64,000 nucleotides of DNA from Grimontia kaedaensis (GTDB lineage: Bacteria > Pseudomonadota > Gammaproteobacteria > Enterobacterales > Vibrionaceae). This document shows positions 7,066-15,954 of the stretch, in pieces. A model generated the notes under the pieces. The model saw nothing but the letters and a program-made list of their open reading frames with translations. It was not told where the DNA came from and ran no database searches. Positions within the stretch are counted from its first letter, which is position 1; every line of letters begins with the position of its first letter. The position numbers and the translations under genes are program-made. The stretch is taken from assembly GCF_023746615.1 (NCBI RefSeq), contig NZ_CP082276.1, positions 1,116,001 through 1,180,000 of the forward strand, given 5' to 3'.

Positions 7066-8664
7066 TTAGGTCTTAAACTGCATCGTGAGTTTAGACAGCT
7101 CACTCGACTGACTGCTTAGCTGACCACTGACATTACTGGTGGTATTGATGGCATCAGTCAATGACTGGCTTCCGCGCTTCAACTCCCTTCTTCGCTCTGT
7201 CAGGTGTTCGATCTCGCGATGCTGGGAATTTAGCGCCACACCAGCTTCTGCACTGAGTTGTTCCAAGCCTTCAAACGTGCGGTGCATTTCACTGAGATAT
7301 TGTTGGAGCTGCACACTCGCCTGCTGGTTGTTTTCACTCGCCATCTTAGTCTCGCTCAATAGTGAGCTTGCATCTTCAACCTGTGAAATCAGATCGTTAA
7401 TCCAGTTCCGAATGTCTCCCGTCGATTCAGACGTACGTTTCGACAAACTACGAACCTCATCTGCGACGACGGCAAAGCCTCTGCCCTGCTCGCCAGCGCG
7501 TGCAGCTTCAATAGCCGCATTGAGCGCCAACAGGTTGGTTTGTTCAGCAATGGACTCAATCACATCAGTCACCCCAGAGATTTTTTCACTGGTGGCTCTC
7601 AGAGTTTCCATCGTGATTGCCACTTTGCCGACAGAATCGACACTGTAAGCAATTGACCTCTCTGTTGCGGTCATTTGCGCCTGAAGATCACCATTGTCTT
7701 TGGCCATTTTGCCGATACATTCACGCGTGTTGTTAACTGCCGACACAATGTCTGAGGTCGCTGTTTCCATCACAGTCAAAGACTGAGCCACTTCATTGAT
7801 TTGCGACTGAGTATCTTTGTTAATATCCGACACCCTGTGGCTCTGGCCGTCGAGCGTACCGGATTGCTCATCCAACTCCCCAGTTCTGGTATTGATGTGC
7901 GTGACGAAATGATTGAACTTCTCCAGCAAATTATTGGATGCCCGGACAATGGCTGACACTTCATCTTTGTAATGGTCTTCAAGACGCACAGTAAGATCAG
8001 ATTCCGTATCAATGTTGGTCAGTGCCGTCGAAATCCTATTCATACGAATGATGACGGTGTGGTGCAGCCACAACATCAGAATCACTGCAACAATGATCGC
8101 TATACCAATTGCGGCCATGATGAACATCGACTGTTGCTTTAAAAAGGCGATCAATCCACCTGCAGAAACATTCGCATATTCGCGCCGCTCTGCCAGCTTT
8201 TCACTGATCGCCACTAACATTGGGTCTACCGCCGGATATAAATCAAAGTCGACCACTCGCCCAGCGTCATAGAAGCTTTTGTCTTTAATCGCACGGGATA
8301 ACTTAGTGACATAAGCATCAATCTTCTCTTTATTTTCCGCGTTGGCACGAACCCATTCACTAAGAGAAGGATGCTGATAGAGCTGCTCCCAGCTCGCTTG
8401 GTAATTTACTTGGAAGCTCTCAAACTGCGGTGTGATTTCGCCCCAAAACAGAAGCTGAGCTTTAATCTTTTGAGAAAGGGTTGAGAGGTCTCGATGATCT
8501 CTTTCAAGCGCCAAGAGCGCCCATACTTCAGGAAGCTGTTCGTTCACGTATTCCGAATACGCATCGGTCGAACGGGATGAAATCCACAGCGCCAAACTGC
8601 CAAGTCCTATCGTTGACGCGAGAAAAAGTGTGAATGCCACCAGCAATCGCTGACGTACGCTCAT
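7066..8664 (-). CDS. methyl-accepting chemotaxis protein
   Basis: 532-residue transmembrane chemoreceptor. Order: membrane segment 1 (about residues 8-27), a periplasmic helical sensor of about 150 residues, membrane segment 2 (about 180-203, FIMAAIGIAIIVAVILMLWL), HAMP linker, then the cytoplasmic signalling domain with the conserved hairpin tip IAEQTNLLALNAAIEAARAGEQGRGFAVVADEVR. No PAS or Cache motif is recognisable in the periplasmic part, which fits a four-helix-bundle type. AAGGA precedes ATG 8664 by about 6 nt; a GTG at 8679 is in frame but lacks a site. No chemotaxis genes flank it, and its ligand is unknown. Confidence 0.93.
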   Translation of the reverse strand: MSVRQRLLVAFTLFLASTIGLGSLALWISSRSTDAYSEYVNEQLPEVWALLALERDHRDLSTLSQKIKAQLLFWGEITPQFESFQVNYQASWEQLYQHPSLSEWVRANAENKEKIDAYVTKLSRAIKDKSFYDAGRVVDFDLYPAVDPMLVAISEKLAERREYANVSAGGLIAFLKQQSMFIMAAIGIAIIVAVILMLWLHHTVIIRMNRISTALTNIDTESDLTVRLEDHYKDEVSAIVRASNNLLEKFNHFVTHINTRTGELDEQSGTLDGQSHRVSDINKDTQSQINEVAQSLTVMETATSDIVSAVNNTRECIGKMAKDNGDLQAQMTATERSIAYSVDSVGKVAITMETLRATSEKISGVTDVIESIAEQTNLLALNAAIEAARAGEQGRGFAVVADEVRSLSKRTSESTGDIRNWINDLISQVEDASSLLSETKMASENNQQASVQLQQYLSEMHRTFEGLEQLSAEAGVALNSQHREIEHLTERRRELKRGSQSLTDAINTTSNVSGQLSSQSSELSKLTMQFKT

Positions 8665-8816
8665 AGTGTTTCCTTTCACTTACCTACTGCTTTTGCTGGT
8701 AAGCCTAGTAACGCTATATTTCACATTGGTTACAAATTTATCACTAAAAGCGACAGCGGGCTGATATGCGACTTGAGTCACACTTAAAAATTCACATACT
8801 ATTTGTAAAACAATAG

Positions 8817-8846
8817 GTTAAAAAGCGCACAAAGGCGCTTTTTAAC
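8817..8846 (-). terminator. bidirectional-looking terminator after the GNAT gene
   Basis: Perfect 12-bp inverted repeat GTTAAAAAGCGC (8817-8828) / GCGCTTTTTAAC (8835-8846) with a 6-nt loop, directly after the acetyltransferase stop codon. The arms carry A/T runs on both strands. Confidence 0.75.
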
Positions 8847-8848
8847 GA

Positions 8849-9385
8849 CTACCAAAGTTCTGGATTGTTCAGTGCAGGTACACAGCCGGATTCACCTGAA
8901 ATGGCCTCTAAACCTTCGCCATTTAGCGACTGTCCCAGCCAACCTTCCGGGAAACTCAATGGCAAAGGCGCTTTGATAACCTCTTCGCTGATTTGTGCAA
9001 ATCCCACCTTGCTGTAGAAGTTAGGATCGCCATAGGTCACAGCGATATCGACGCCTTGGGATTTAAGAATACTCAATGCATGGTTAATCAGCGCCTGACC
9101 AATACCTTTGCCTTGAACTTCTGTACTCACCGCCATTGGCGATAGCAGCTTGGCTGTTTTATCACTTTCCAAAGTGAGCGTGGAAAACATCACGCTGCCA
9201 ACAATTTTTTCTCCGTCTTTGGCAACGAATACCTGTAAATCTTGCTCAGGCGTGGTTTCCATCATTTCGCGGGCAAATGCGCCAAGCACTTTGCCTTCTG
9301 CTTCACCTTCAGAATTCGCAAATGTCGTATGGAACAACTCAATAATCGATTCGATATCGGTCTTTTGGTAAGTGGTGTAATTCAT
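8849..9385 (-). CDS. GNAT-family N-acetyltransferase
   Basis: 178-residue acetyltransferase of the GNAT fold. The acetyl-CoA-binding loop is visible as LSPMAVSTEVQGKGIGQALINHAL (Q/R-x-x-G-x-G/A type) around residues 80-105, and FYSKVGF follows in motif B, as in the YhbS-like group. The acceptor substrate is unknown. The gene lies 12 nt downstream of the MerR-methyltransferase gene on the same strand, so the two are probably co-transcribed and may both respond to the same toxic or small-molecule ligand. Confidence 0.88.
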   Translation of the reverse strand: MNYTTYQKTDIESIIELFHTTFANSEGEAEGKVLGAFAREMMETTPEQDLQVFVAKDGEKIVGSVMFSTLTLESDKTAKLLSPMAVSTEVQGKGIGQALINHALSILKSQGVDIAVTYGDPNFYSKVGFAQISEEVIKAPLPLSFPEGWLGQSLNGEGLEAISGESGCVPALNNPELW

Positions 9386-9397
9386 GTTTCATTTTCC

Positions 9398-10573
9398 CTA
9401 GCGGCCTTTCTTTTTAAGCACAAAGACCTGATAACTAAATTCGTTCAAATATCGGTTGTAGATGTTCAGTTCAGCCTGAATATCCTTCAGCGCTGCTGAT
9501 TCCGGCATGTCTGCTTTCAGCGCATTGACTCTTTTTTCCAACGGCTTGAAGTAGTTTTCCCAAGCCTCTGGAGCGAGCGTAAAACTCTCTATGATTTCAT
9601 ATCCTGTCGCTTTCGCCTGTTCTTCACGTCGGGAAATCGAGCCAATGTCTGGGTATTCCTGTAGCCAGAATGCTTTGGTTTCGTCACTTGGCGTGTCGGT
9701 CAGCCAGACCAAATCACTTAACACCAAAACACCGTCATGCTTGAGCACTTTGCGCCACTGTTTAAGCGCATTTTCTACCCCCATGATGTAGGCACAGCCT
9801 TCTGCCCAAATCAGGTCAAAACTCTCAGGGTCAAAGGGCAATTCCGTCATGCTCGCATTCACTGTTCTAATGCGACCTGAAAAGCCGAGTTCGGCTGCAC
9901 GCTCGTTCAAGCGGTTAAGCACAGAAGGCTCATTGTCCAGCGCTGTAATCGCTGCGTCGGTATGTTTTGCCAACACAGTCGTCGCAATGCCTTTACCACA
10001 ACCAATCTCAAGCAATGTCTTCGGCGAAAACTTCGCACTGCTGAGCGCACGAAATGTTTCCTCTTCCGAACCTGGCCCCCAACGATCCAACGTCTCGAAA
10101 ACACGCATAAAGTCGGCCATGTAGCGGTCATGTTCATTCATGTCTTTTGATAACCATTTCAAGTGCAGCGCCTCTTTTTCACTGAAGCCCTGCTTTATTA
10201 ACCACTCGAGATGCGCGTCTGGGGCTATTGTGTCGACAGATTCATGCCAAGCTTTTAAGTCCCCTTCACCCAGTAGCGCCGCTAACAATTGTCGTGATTG
10301 CTGTTTATGTGCAATCTCTTCGTCCAACTGTTTCAGGCGACTCTGCAGCAGCTCACGATCGACCTTGGCATTCAGGCAAGCTTTGCATTCCTTGAGCGTT
10401 AAACCTCCAGCCTGAAGCTTCTGGATAAGGCGGACGCGCTGAACATCTTTGTCACTGTAAACGCGATAACTGTTTTCCAAACGTTTACCCTGAATCAGTC
10501 CCTGCTTTTCGTAATAAAGCAGCGCCGTGCGGGATAATCCAACCAAATCCGCCAGCTCGGAAATGCGGTACAT
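9398..10573 (-). CDS. MerR-type regulator fused to a SAM-dependent methyltransferase
   Basis: 391-residue two-domain protein. Residues about 1-70 form a MerR winged helix (MYRISELADLVGLSRTALLYYEKQGLI), followed by a dimerisation helix (about 75-110). Residues about 170-290 carry a class I methyltransferase with LLEIGCGKGIATTVLA as the SAM-binding motif I, TALDN as the acidic motif II, and FDLIWAEGCAYIMG. The effector domain of a one-component regulator is thus replaced by a catalytic domain, so SAM, the methyl acceptor or its product may act as the ligand. It is preceded by a MerR-style promoter with a 19-bp spacer, suggesting autoregulation, and followed by a GNAT gene. Confidence 0.88.
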   Translation of the reverse strand: MYRISELADLVGLSRTALLYYEKQGLIQGKRLENSYRVYSDKDVQRVRLIQKLQAGGLTLKECKACLNAKVDRELLQSRLKQLDEEIAHKQQSRQLLAALLGEGDLKAWHESVDTIAPDAHLEWLIKQGFSEKEALHLKWLSKDMNEHDRYMADFMRVFETLDRWGPGSEEETFRALSSAKFSPKTLLEIGCGKGIATTVLAKHTDAAITALDNEPSVLNRLNERAAELGFSGRIRTVNASMTELPFDPESFDLIWAEGCAYIMGVENALKQWRKVLKHDGVLVLSDLVWLTDTPSDETKAFWLQEYPDIGSISRREEQAKATGYEIIESFTLAPEAWENYFKPLEKRVNALKADMPESAALKDIQAELNIYNRYLNEFSYQVFVLKKKGR

Positions 10574-10602
10574 GCTTGCCTCCTATGCCCATCAATGTCG
10601 CC

Positions 10603-10633
10603 ACCTTAAACTATAAAGCTGTAGACAGGTCAA
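10603..10633 (-). promoter_or_regulatory. MerR-class promoter with 19-bp spacer
   Basis: On the minus strand: -35 TTGACC (10633-10628), exactly 19 bp, then -10 TAAGGT (10608-10603), 30 nt before the start of the MerR-methyltransferase gene. An over-long spacer with ACCT/AGGT ends is the hallmark of MerR-activated promoters (the mer promoter also uses TAAGGT). This supports ligand-dependent autoactivation. Confidence 0.7.
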
Positions 10634-10650
10634 TAAGATTTCTTTGGGAG

Positions 10651-10681
10651 AAAAAGAAAACGCCGATATTGAAATCGGCGC
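10651..10681 (-). terminator. terminator of the vitellogenin-like gene pair
   Basis: CGCCGAT (10661-10667) / ATCGGCG (10674-10680) with a 6-nt loop. On the minus strand it is followed by TTTTCTTTTT, 20 nt past the stop of the 10701-12449 gene. Confidence 0.8.
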
Positions 10682-10700
10682 CTAATCGATGATGTGAGGT

Positions 10701-12449
10701 TTAACGACTTATCAAATCCTGAGCCAGCGCCAGTGTAGACGCCGACACATCTGGCGTTTCCAGAATTTTTCTCGCAATGGATTTGTTCAAAGCTGTTGGT
10801 TGGGCATTATTCGCGAGAAAAGCGAATAAAAGGTCGCGGGTGGGTGCCAGTATGTTCGGTGAATCAATCCTGCTCCTGAGTTGCGCTTGGTAGCTTTCTG
10901 AAAGCTTCAGATTCTGGCTGTTATTTTCAATACCTGAGGTAATGGCCTTCACCACACTAGGGTGACCGTCATTTAGCATTTGAGTCAGCAGCCTTGATTG
11001 CATTTCTGGATTCCGGCTCAGCATTTTGGCTGCCACTTGCCTTTCATCAGCATACTCACTTTCCAGATATGGCAGCACGCGGTTGTCGAGTTCTGCATTA
11101 CCCAGATTGGCGATAGCCAACAGTTCACTGTAGCCCGCCCCACTTGAAGCCAGTTTGTTGGCAAGAAACCCTGTGACCTCATTGGTCATCCTCGGGTTCT
11201 GTTTACCCAATATGCCGATGTTCAGTATGGCGGTTTGCGCCAACAGACGATTGGAATGGCTAAGCATGTTTTGAAGCGTGCTGAGGGCAACCTGGCTGTT
11301 AATCTCCCCCATTTTAGAAATAGACATTATCGCTCGAAGACGATCCGTTTCTGCTAAAGCGTCATCTTCAATGATGGAGGACAACACGTATTCCGCCTCT
11401 TGTTCTCCAGAACGTTCGAGGGCAAAGATCAGACTGGAACGCATGCTGTCGGTGATATCTTCTGAGGTCAGTAAATCCCGTACGAACCCCCATCCCTGAT
11501 TCACTAAGTAGACCCCAAGCACCTTCGCCGTATCCAATGTCGGGTTTGCATCGAACGCTATCAAAGTCTCCATAAAGTTTTCATCGGTCACTTCCACATC
11601 TGGCGTTGTGTCGTTCAGTGCCACTAGGTACCGACTGTTTGCTTCAGCATTGTAGTTTGCCGAAGCAAACAAGGTTCCTCTCGGTGCGATAGGTTTAATG
11701 AAAATTTGTTGTTCTAATTTCAGCTCATTCACATCCATCGAAATGGTTTTTCGGGTGATGTTTTTGAGCTTTGAGGGAAAAGCAAAATTGTCTATTGTTA
11801 ATTGCCAGCTGTCGCTATCAGCCAACGTTTGATAGCTTGCTGAACTGCCAATGTCTGCGGCTTTCTTGCGAGTGACTGAGTCACCGTTAATCTCATAGAG
11901 ATAAGTGTGGGTGCCATCTGGCAGTTGCAGGCTCTGAATACCCTCGTAGTAAGAGAACTGCTGAAGCAATGCTGTCATGATATTCAGCGGATGCATTGGC
12001 TCTAAGCCAAGCATGGAAACATCCTTGAATGCACCGTCACGGTACCCGAAAGTAAATCCTAGATACGAAGGGATTTGGGTATTGGGGTCTTCTGACTCAA
12101 ACTTCACGTCAAACACAACGCCTTTGTTTGGCACTCCACCTTCCATGTCGAGTTCAAAGCTCAGTACATTGGTAAAATCGGCCAAAACGGCGTGCTGTGT
12201 TGAAAGTTTGGACTTCACTACCGCCTTATATGCCCTGACTGTCGGGACTTGTTCGCTGTTTTGTGGGGAGTATGAAGTGATATTTTCGTCAGGAGAACCC
12301 CCCATCAATAAAGTGACAGCGTCACTTATAGTATTTACCTCTGACGATACGTATGTTTTCTCTGATCCTGACTCTGTTTCAAACCATACAAAATATGCTA
12401 CTACCGCTGAGCAAACAATCAGAGAAATTAGAACGATATTTTTGTTCAT
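10701..12449 (-). CDS. exported two-domain protein: beta-rich N-terminal half plus HEAT-like helical half
   Basis: 582-residue protein with an N-terminal membrane anchor or signal segment (about residues 4-23, VLISLIVCSAVVAYFVWF; no canonical lipobox). Residues about 60-290 look beta-rich. Residues about 300-580 are repeated amphipathic helices of HEAT type (LRAIMSISKMGEINSQVALSTL; VLPYLESEYADERQVAAKML). Elements such as PMHPLNIMTALLQQF, then GTHTYLYEINGDSVTRKKAADIG before the helical half, recall the N-terminal barrel and helical superhelix of vitellogenin/large lipid transfer proteins. That is my inference from pattern only. It is downstream of another exported protein gene with a hairpin between. 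No function is known to me. Confidence 0.6.
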   Translation of the reverse strand: MNKNIVLISLIVCSAVVAYFVWFETESGSEKTYVSSEVNTISDAVTLLMGGSPDENITSYSPQNSEQVPTVRAYKAVVKSKLSTQHAVLADFTNVLSFELDMEGGVPNKGVVFDVKFESEDPNTQIPSYLGFTFGYRDGAFKDVSMLGLEPMHPLNIMTALLQQFSYYEGIQSLQLPDGTHTYLYEINGDSVTRKKAADIGSSASYQTLADSDSWQLTIDNFAFPSKLKNITRKTISMDVNELKLEQQIFIKPIAPRGTLFASANYNAEANSRYLVALNDTTPDVEVTDENFMETLIAFDANPTLDTAKVLGVYLVNQGWGFVRDLLTSEDITDSMRSSLIFALERSGEQEAEYVLSSIIEDDALAETDRLRAIMSISKMGEINSQVALSTLQNMLSHSNRLLAQTAILNIGILGKQNPRMTNEVTGFLANKLASSGAGYSELLAIANLGNAELDNRVLPYLESEYADERQVAAKMLSRNPEMQSRLLTQMLNDGHPSVVKAITSGIENNSQNLKLSESYQAQLRSRIDSPNILAPTRDLLFAFLANNAQPTALNKSIARKILETPDVSASTLALAQDLISR

Positions 12450-12469
12450 GACTTATCCATTCAAAAACA

Positions 12470-12504
12470 GGAGGCACGAGAGTCTGTTGACCTTTGGTGC
12501 CTCC
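12470..12504 (-). terminator. intercistronic hairpin with U-run (partial terminator?)
   Basis: GGAGGCAC (12470-12477) and GTGCCTCC (12497-12504) pair perfectly across a 19-nt loop. On the minus strand the stem is followed by TGTTTTTG before the downstream gene. It probably reduces read-through from the 326-aa gene into the 582-aa gene. Confidence 0.5.
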
Positions 12505-12518
12505 ATAAATATTAATAA

Positions 12519-13496
12519 TTAGAAGTAAGCCGTTTTTTCATAAATCGTGTGGTTAAACTCGTAAATCGGCGACCAACTAATCAGATCAGTCTCTGCATAC
12601 AATATTCGCGCAAGGCCAAATAGTTTAACGTCACAGTACAATCCAATTTTCCCATTACCGCCTTTAGCGCTCGCATCCCATTTAAGCTTGGTGTAATACT
12701 GGTAATCCTTTGTTTGGTCACACTCACAGTCAGGCTCGTAGGAAATACCGGCTTCAGCGTATGCTTTTGTGCCGGCATTAATTAGGGTCAGTGAACCTTT
12801 CACTCCTTTTTCAACCGTTTTAAATAGAAGATTCAAGCTGGCGTAGCCTTTTGCTGTCGCATCCCCAGAAATAAAGGGACGAACACTGGCATAAACAAAG
12901 TCTGGACGACGCTGGCCATTGATTTCGATTGGCTTGTTAGGCTTATCGAAACCACCAACTTCAAGACCTGCAGCAAAATCTGCCCCAACTTTTAACGCCG
13001 CACCGACTTTCACTCCGAGACGGAACACGCCTGCTGGATCGATAGGCACTTCAGGGATAGGCACTTCTGCTTCTGCCACTGTATGACTGATAGTGCGATT
13101 GATATCAGCACGCAATAACGCGTCACACGTTGGGCTCAGTGATAAGGGAACATCACTGCCCACGCTGAGCGAAAGATGCAAACCACGGACGCAATTCAGT
13201 TCTTCAGGATTAAAGTTCAAGTCGACACCGCCAAGTACGGAACCCAAAGTGGTGTTATGTGGACCCACAGTCACTTTGAATTCATTGTCGGTGTTACCAA
13301 TTACTTTTCCCCCGGTAAACTCCACATAACCGAAGCCCTTGCGTGTTTCCACGAAGTTTTTCACGACGTTATGGGTATTTGCACGATGTGATTTATCAAG
13401 TACCTGCCCCGCATAGAGGCCCACTGCCTGAGTTTGAAACGATGAAACCGAGAGTACTGCTGCACAGAACAGCCCCCCTATCTTCCTAATCTTCAT
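12519..13496 (-). CDS. exported protein of unknown function, partner of the HEAT-like protein
   Basis: About 325 residues with a clear signal peptide (basic start, GGLFCAAVLSVSSFQ, cleavage near TQA-VG). The mature part is rich in short alternating strands (FRLGVKVGAALKVGADFAAGLEVGG; GDATAKGYASLNLLFKTV), suggesting a beta-sheet or lipid-facing protein, and has Cys pairs near CECD and YCDVKLFG. I recognise no family. Two adjacent ATGs (13499 and 13496) follow AGGA; the second has the better spacing. It is the first gene of a two-gene unit with the 582-aa anchored protein, so the two probably act together in the envelope. The 325 nt upstream are AT-rich, with no other gene. Confidence 0.7.
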   Translation of the reverse strand: MKIRKIGGLFCAAVLSVSSFQTQAVGLYAGQVLDKSHRANTHNVVKNFVETRKGFGYVEFTGGKVIGNTDNEFKVTVGPHNTTLGSVLGGVDLNFNPEELNCVRGLHLSLSVGSDVPLSLSPTCDALLRADINRTISHTVAEAEVPIPEVPIDPAGVFRLGVKVGAALKVGADFAAGLEVGGFDKPNKPIEINGQRRPDFVYASVRPFISGDATAKGYASLNLLFKTVEKGVKGSLTLINAGTKAYAEAGISYEPDCECDQTKDYQYYTKLKWDASAKGGNGKIGLYCDVKLFGLARILYAETDLISWSPIYEFNHTIYEKTAYF

Positions 13497-13773
13497 CATA
13501 TTTTCCTAATATTATTAAAATGTCACTTTGGTTTTGCCTAAAAATTTCAAGGCAAAAAAAATGTAATCTACAAAAAGGAAAAAAGAACTGAATGAAGTCG
13601 CTTTTGGAATTAATTGATAATTTTGTACTAGTACTCAATTACAGGTCATGTATGAGTTTGGCATTATTTTAAGGAAAGCATTATTTAGACAAGGATAATT
13701 TTACAGGATATCTTCTTTTTGATAATTAAAAAACATTATAACTAAAATTTAATTATGTTATTCACTATTAAAT

Positions 13774-13806
13774 AAAAACGGCCAGATATTTTCTGACCGT
13801 TTTTAT
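13774..13806 (-). terminator. terminator of the bet-cho operon
   Basis: Imperfect inverted repeat AAAAACGG-C-CAGA / TCTG-A-CCGTTTTT (13774-13804) with a TATT loop and one mismatch, about 20 nt past the choV stop. U-runs are present on both strands. Confidence 0.75.
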
Positions 13807-13823
13807 TCAGTTCGAATTATATA

Positions 13824-15014
13824 TCATCCTACATTGGAGAAGTGCTTCCCTAGCAGGGCATGATAAAAATCGTTATCAGATAATACTCCAATAATTTGGT
13901 CATTCTCCGCTAATAACAGAGGTAAACCTGTCTGGTATCGAATTTCAAGCGCATTACGCATTGAAATGTCCGCATTGGCTATAACGATGACATCTTTCGG
14001 CAACGCACAAACATCGGTTTCACCATCCCAAGTCAGGATCGGCAAGGTTGTTTCACCACGATAGGCAGCAATCAATGAACTCTGACTATCAAACTGAAGT
14101 CTACTTTGCTCCATTTCGTTAAGCATAACCATGTTATTACGTCGCTCAAGATCGCCAATGGCAGTCATTAAAGAACGGCCTCGTAAAACATTAAGCGGAT
14201 TGGTATGCGCCACAAAGTCTTCAACATACTGGGTCTCTGGGCGCAGCACAATGTCTTCCGGTTTACCATGCTGTATGATTTTACCTGATTCCATAATAGC
14301 AATGTTGTTGCCAATCTTCAGGGCTTCATCCAAGTCGTGGCTCACAAACAAAATCGTCTTGTTGAGCTTACGTTGAAGCTCCAATAACTCATCTTGAAGC
14401 TGGTTTCGGATCAAGGGGTCGAGAGCTGAGAAAGGCTCATCCATCAGTAGAATGTCGCTGTCCATACAGAAAGCACGCGCCAAGCCGACTCGTTGCTGCA
14501 TGCCACCCGACAGCTCGTGAGGCAGCTTGTCATGCCACTCACTCAAGCCGACCATTTCGAGCTTTTCCATAGCGCGTTTGCGGCGCTCTGCTTTACCCAT
14601 GCCTTGCATTTCGAGGCCAAAAGCAACGTTGTCTACCACGCTGAGCCAAGGCATCAGTGCGAACTTCTGGAACACCATGGAAACGCGGTGTGAGCGGAGA
14701 TCACGAAGCTTGTTTGCATCAATGCCGTTAAGCTCCACCATCTCCTCGCCATCACGTACTTTTAACGATCCCCGAGTCACTGGATTTAAGCCGTTCACAG
14801 CACGCAGCAAACTGGATTTACCAGAGCCGGACAGCCCCATCAACACACAGATTTCACCTTGTTCGACAGAAATGGTGGCGTTACTGACACCAACTACATT
14901 GCCAGTCTCCTCCTGAATTTCCTGACGGGTTTTACCTTCGTCCAGCATGGTGATGCTGCGCTCAAGCCCATGACCAAAAATCACGTCGAGGTTTTCAATC
15001 GATACTGCTTTCAT
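13824..15014 (-). CDS. choV: choline ABC transporter ATP-binding protein
   Basis: 396-residue ATPase of the choline/glycine-betaine ABC importer. Walker A GLSGSGKSS, signature ELSGGMQQRVGLARA, Walker B DILLMDEPFSALDP and the switch histidine in FVSHDLDEA are intact. A C-terminal CBS-like extension (about residues 280-396) follows, as in ProV/ChoV-type ATPases, which may sense ionic strength. The frame is open upstream, but GAGGG 6 nt before ATG 15014 and the MKAVSIENL start fit the family. Last gene of betI-betB-betA-choX-choW-choV. Confidence 0.93.
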   Translation of the reverse strand: MKAVSIENLDVIFGHGLERSITMLDEGKTRQEIQEETGNVVGVSNATISVEQGEICVLMGLSGSGKSSLLRAVNGLNPVTRGSLKVRDGEEMVELNGIDANKLRDLRSHRVSMVFQKFALMPWLSVVDNVAFGLEMQGMGKAERRKRAMEKLEMVGLSEWHDKLPHELSGGMQQRVGLARAFCMDSDILLMDEPFSALDPLIRNQLQDELLELQRKLNKTILFVSHDLDEALKIGNNIAIMESGKIIQHGKPEDIVLRPETQYVEDFVAHTNPLNVLRGRSLMTAIGDLERRNNMVMLNEMEQSRLQFDSQSSLIAAYRGETTLPILTWDGETDVCALPKDVIVIANADISMRNALEIRYQTGLPLLLAENDQIIGVLSDNDFYHALLGKHFSNVG

Positions 15015-15016
15015 GA

Positions 15017-15865
15017 TTAACCCTCTTTTCCTTGTGAAGCCGGCGCTTTGCAAAGACGATCGAGGATAATAGCGACCAATACAATCGCGAGTCCTGCCTC
15101 AAAACCTTGTGAGATATTCACTGTATTCAGAGCGCGGATCACAGGCTTACCCAAGCCGTCCGCACCCACCAGCGCTGCAATCACCACCATTGATAAAGAC
15201 AACATGATGCACTGGGTAATACCCGCCATGATGTTTGGCATGGCGGCAGGGAGTTCCACTTTGAACAGCAGTTTGGTCGGTGTCGCACCAAAAGCCTTGC
15301 CTGCTTCAATCAACTCTTCTGGCACGCTGCGGATACCCAGATAAGTCAGGCGGATAGGTGCGGCGATGGCAAAAATAATCGTGGAAATCAGGCCAGGTAC
15401 AACACCCAGACCGAACAACACTAATGTTGGGATCAGATAAACGAAGGTTGGGATGGTTTGCATCAAGTCCAGAACCGGACGCATAAAGGTATAAAGCCAA
15501 GGTCGATGTGCAGCGAGAATACCCAGCGGCACACCCAGTAATACCGACAACATGGTCGCGGTGAGCACCAGTACGAAGGTTTCTATCATCTCCGTCCAGT
15601 AGCCCAAATTCAAAATCAGCAAAAGTGCTGCAACGACAAAAACTACCAGCGAAACGCGTCGGTGAAGCAGCCAGGCGATGCCCGCAGTCAACGCAATAGG
15701 CACATACGGTGGGAACCATTGCATCACATCGACGAGGGAAAGAATCAGCCATTCAAGCGAAATAGAAAGCGCGTCGAAAAAGCCCGCTGCATTGTAAGTT
15801 AGCCAATCGACAACGGTTTCCATGTAGTCGCCGAGAGGAATTTTATTATCTGTAATCCAGTTCAT
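15017..15865 (-). CDS. choW: choline ABC transporter permease
   Basis: 282-residue inner-membrane permease with about six hydrophobic segments and the permease EAA-type loop EELIEAGKAFGATPTKLLFKVELPAAMPNI near residues 175-205, where the ATPase docks. The pattern is that of ChoW/ProW subunits. GGAG 5 nt before ATG 15865 sets the start; the frame remains open upstream to 15916. It is separated from choX by a strong hairpin and lies 2 nt upstream of choV. It forms the importer with ChoX and ChoV to feed choline to BetA/BetB. Confidence 0.92.
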   Translation of the reverse strand: MNWITDNKIPLGDYMETVVDWLTYNAAGFFDALSISLEWLILSLVDVMQWFPPYVPIALTAGIAWLLHRRVSLVVFVVAALLLILNLGYWTEMIETFVLVLTATMLSVLLGVPLGILAAHRPWLYTFMRPVLDLMQTIPTFVYLIPTLVLFGLGVVPGLISTIIFAIAAPIRLTYLGIRSVPEELIEAGKAFGATPTKLLFKVELPAAMPNIMAGITQCIMLSLSMVVIAALVGADGLGKPVIRALNTVNISQGFEAGLAIVLVAIILDRLCKAPASQGKEG

Positions 15866-15889
15866 GTGTACTCCAAAATCCATATTGAT

Positions 15890-15916
15890 GTGCTGGGCTG
15901 GTGACCAGCCCAGCAC
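15890..15916 (-). repeat. 12-bp perfect intercistronic hairpin between choX and choW
   Basis: GTGCTGGGCTGG (15890-15901), loop TGA, CCAGCCCAGCAC (15905-15916), with no U-run after it. Placement after a binding-protein gene suggests protection of the choX mRNA 3' end, giving more ChoX than ChoW/ChoV. Confidence 0.8.
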
Positions 15917-15954
15917 CCGCTTTCGCGGTTACTGCTTGCGAAATGCAGTTGGGT

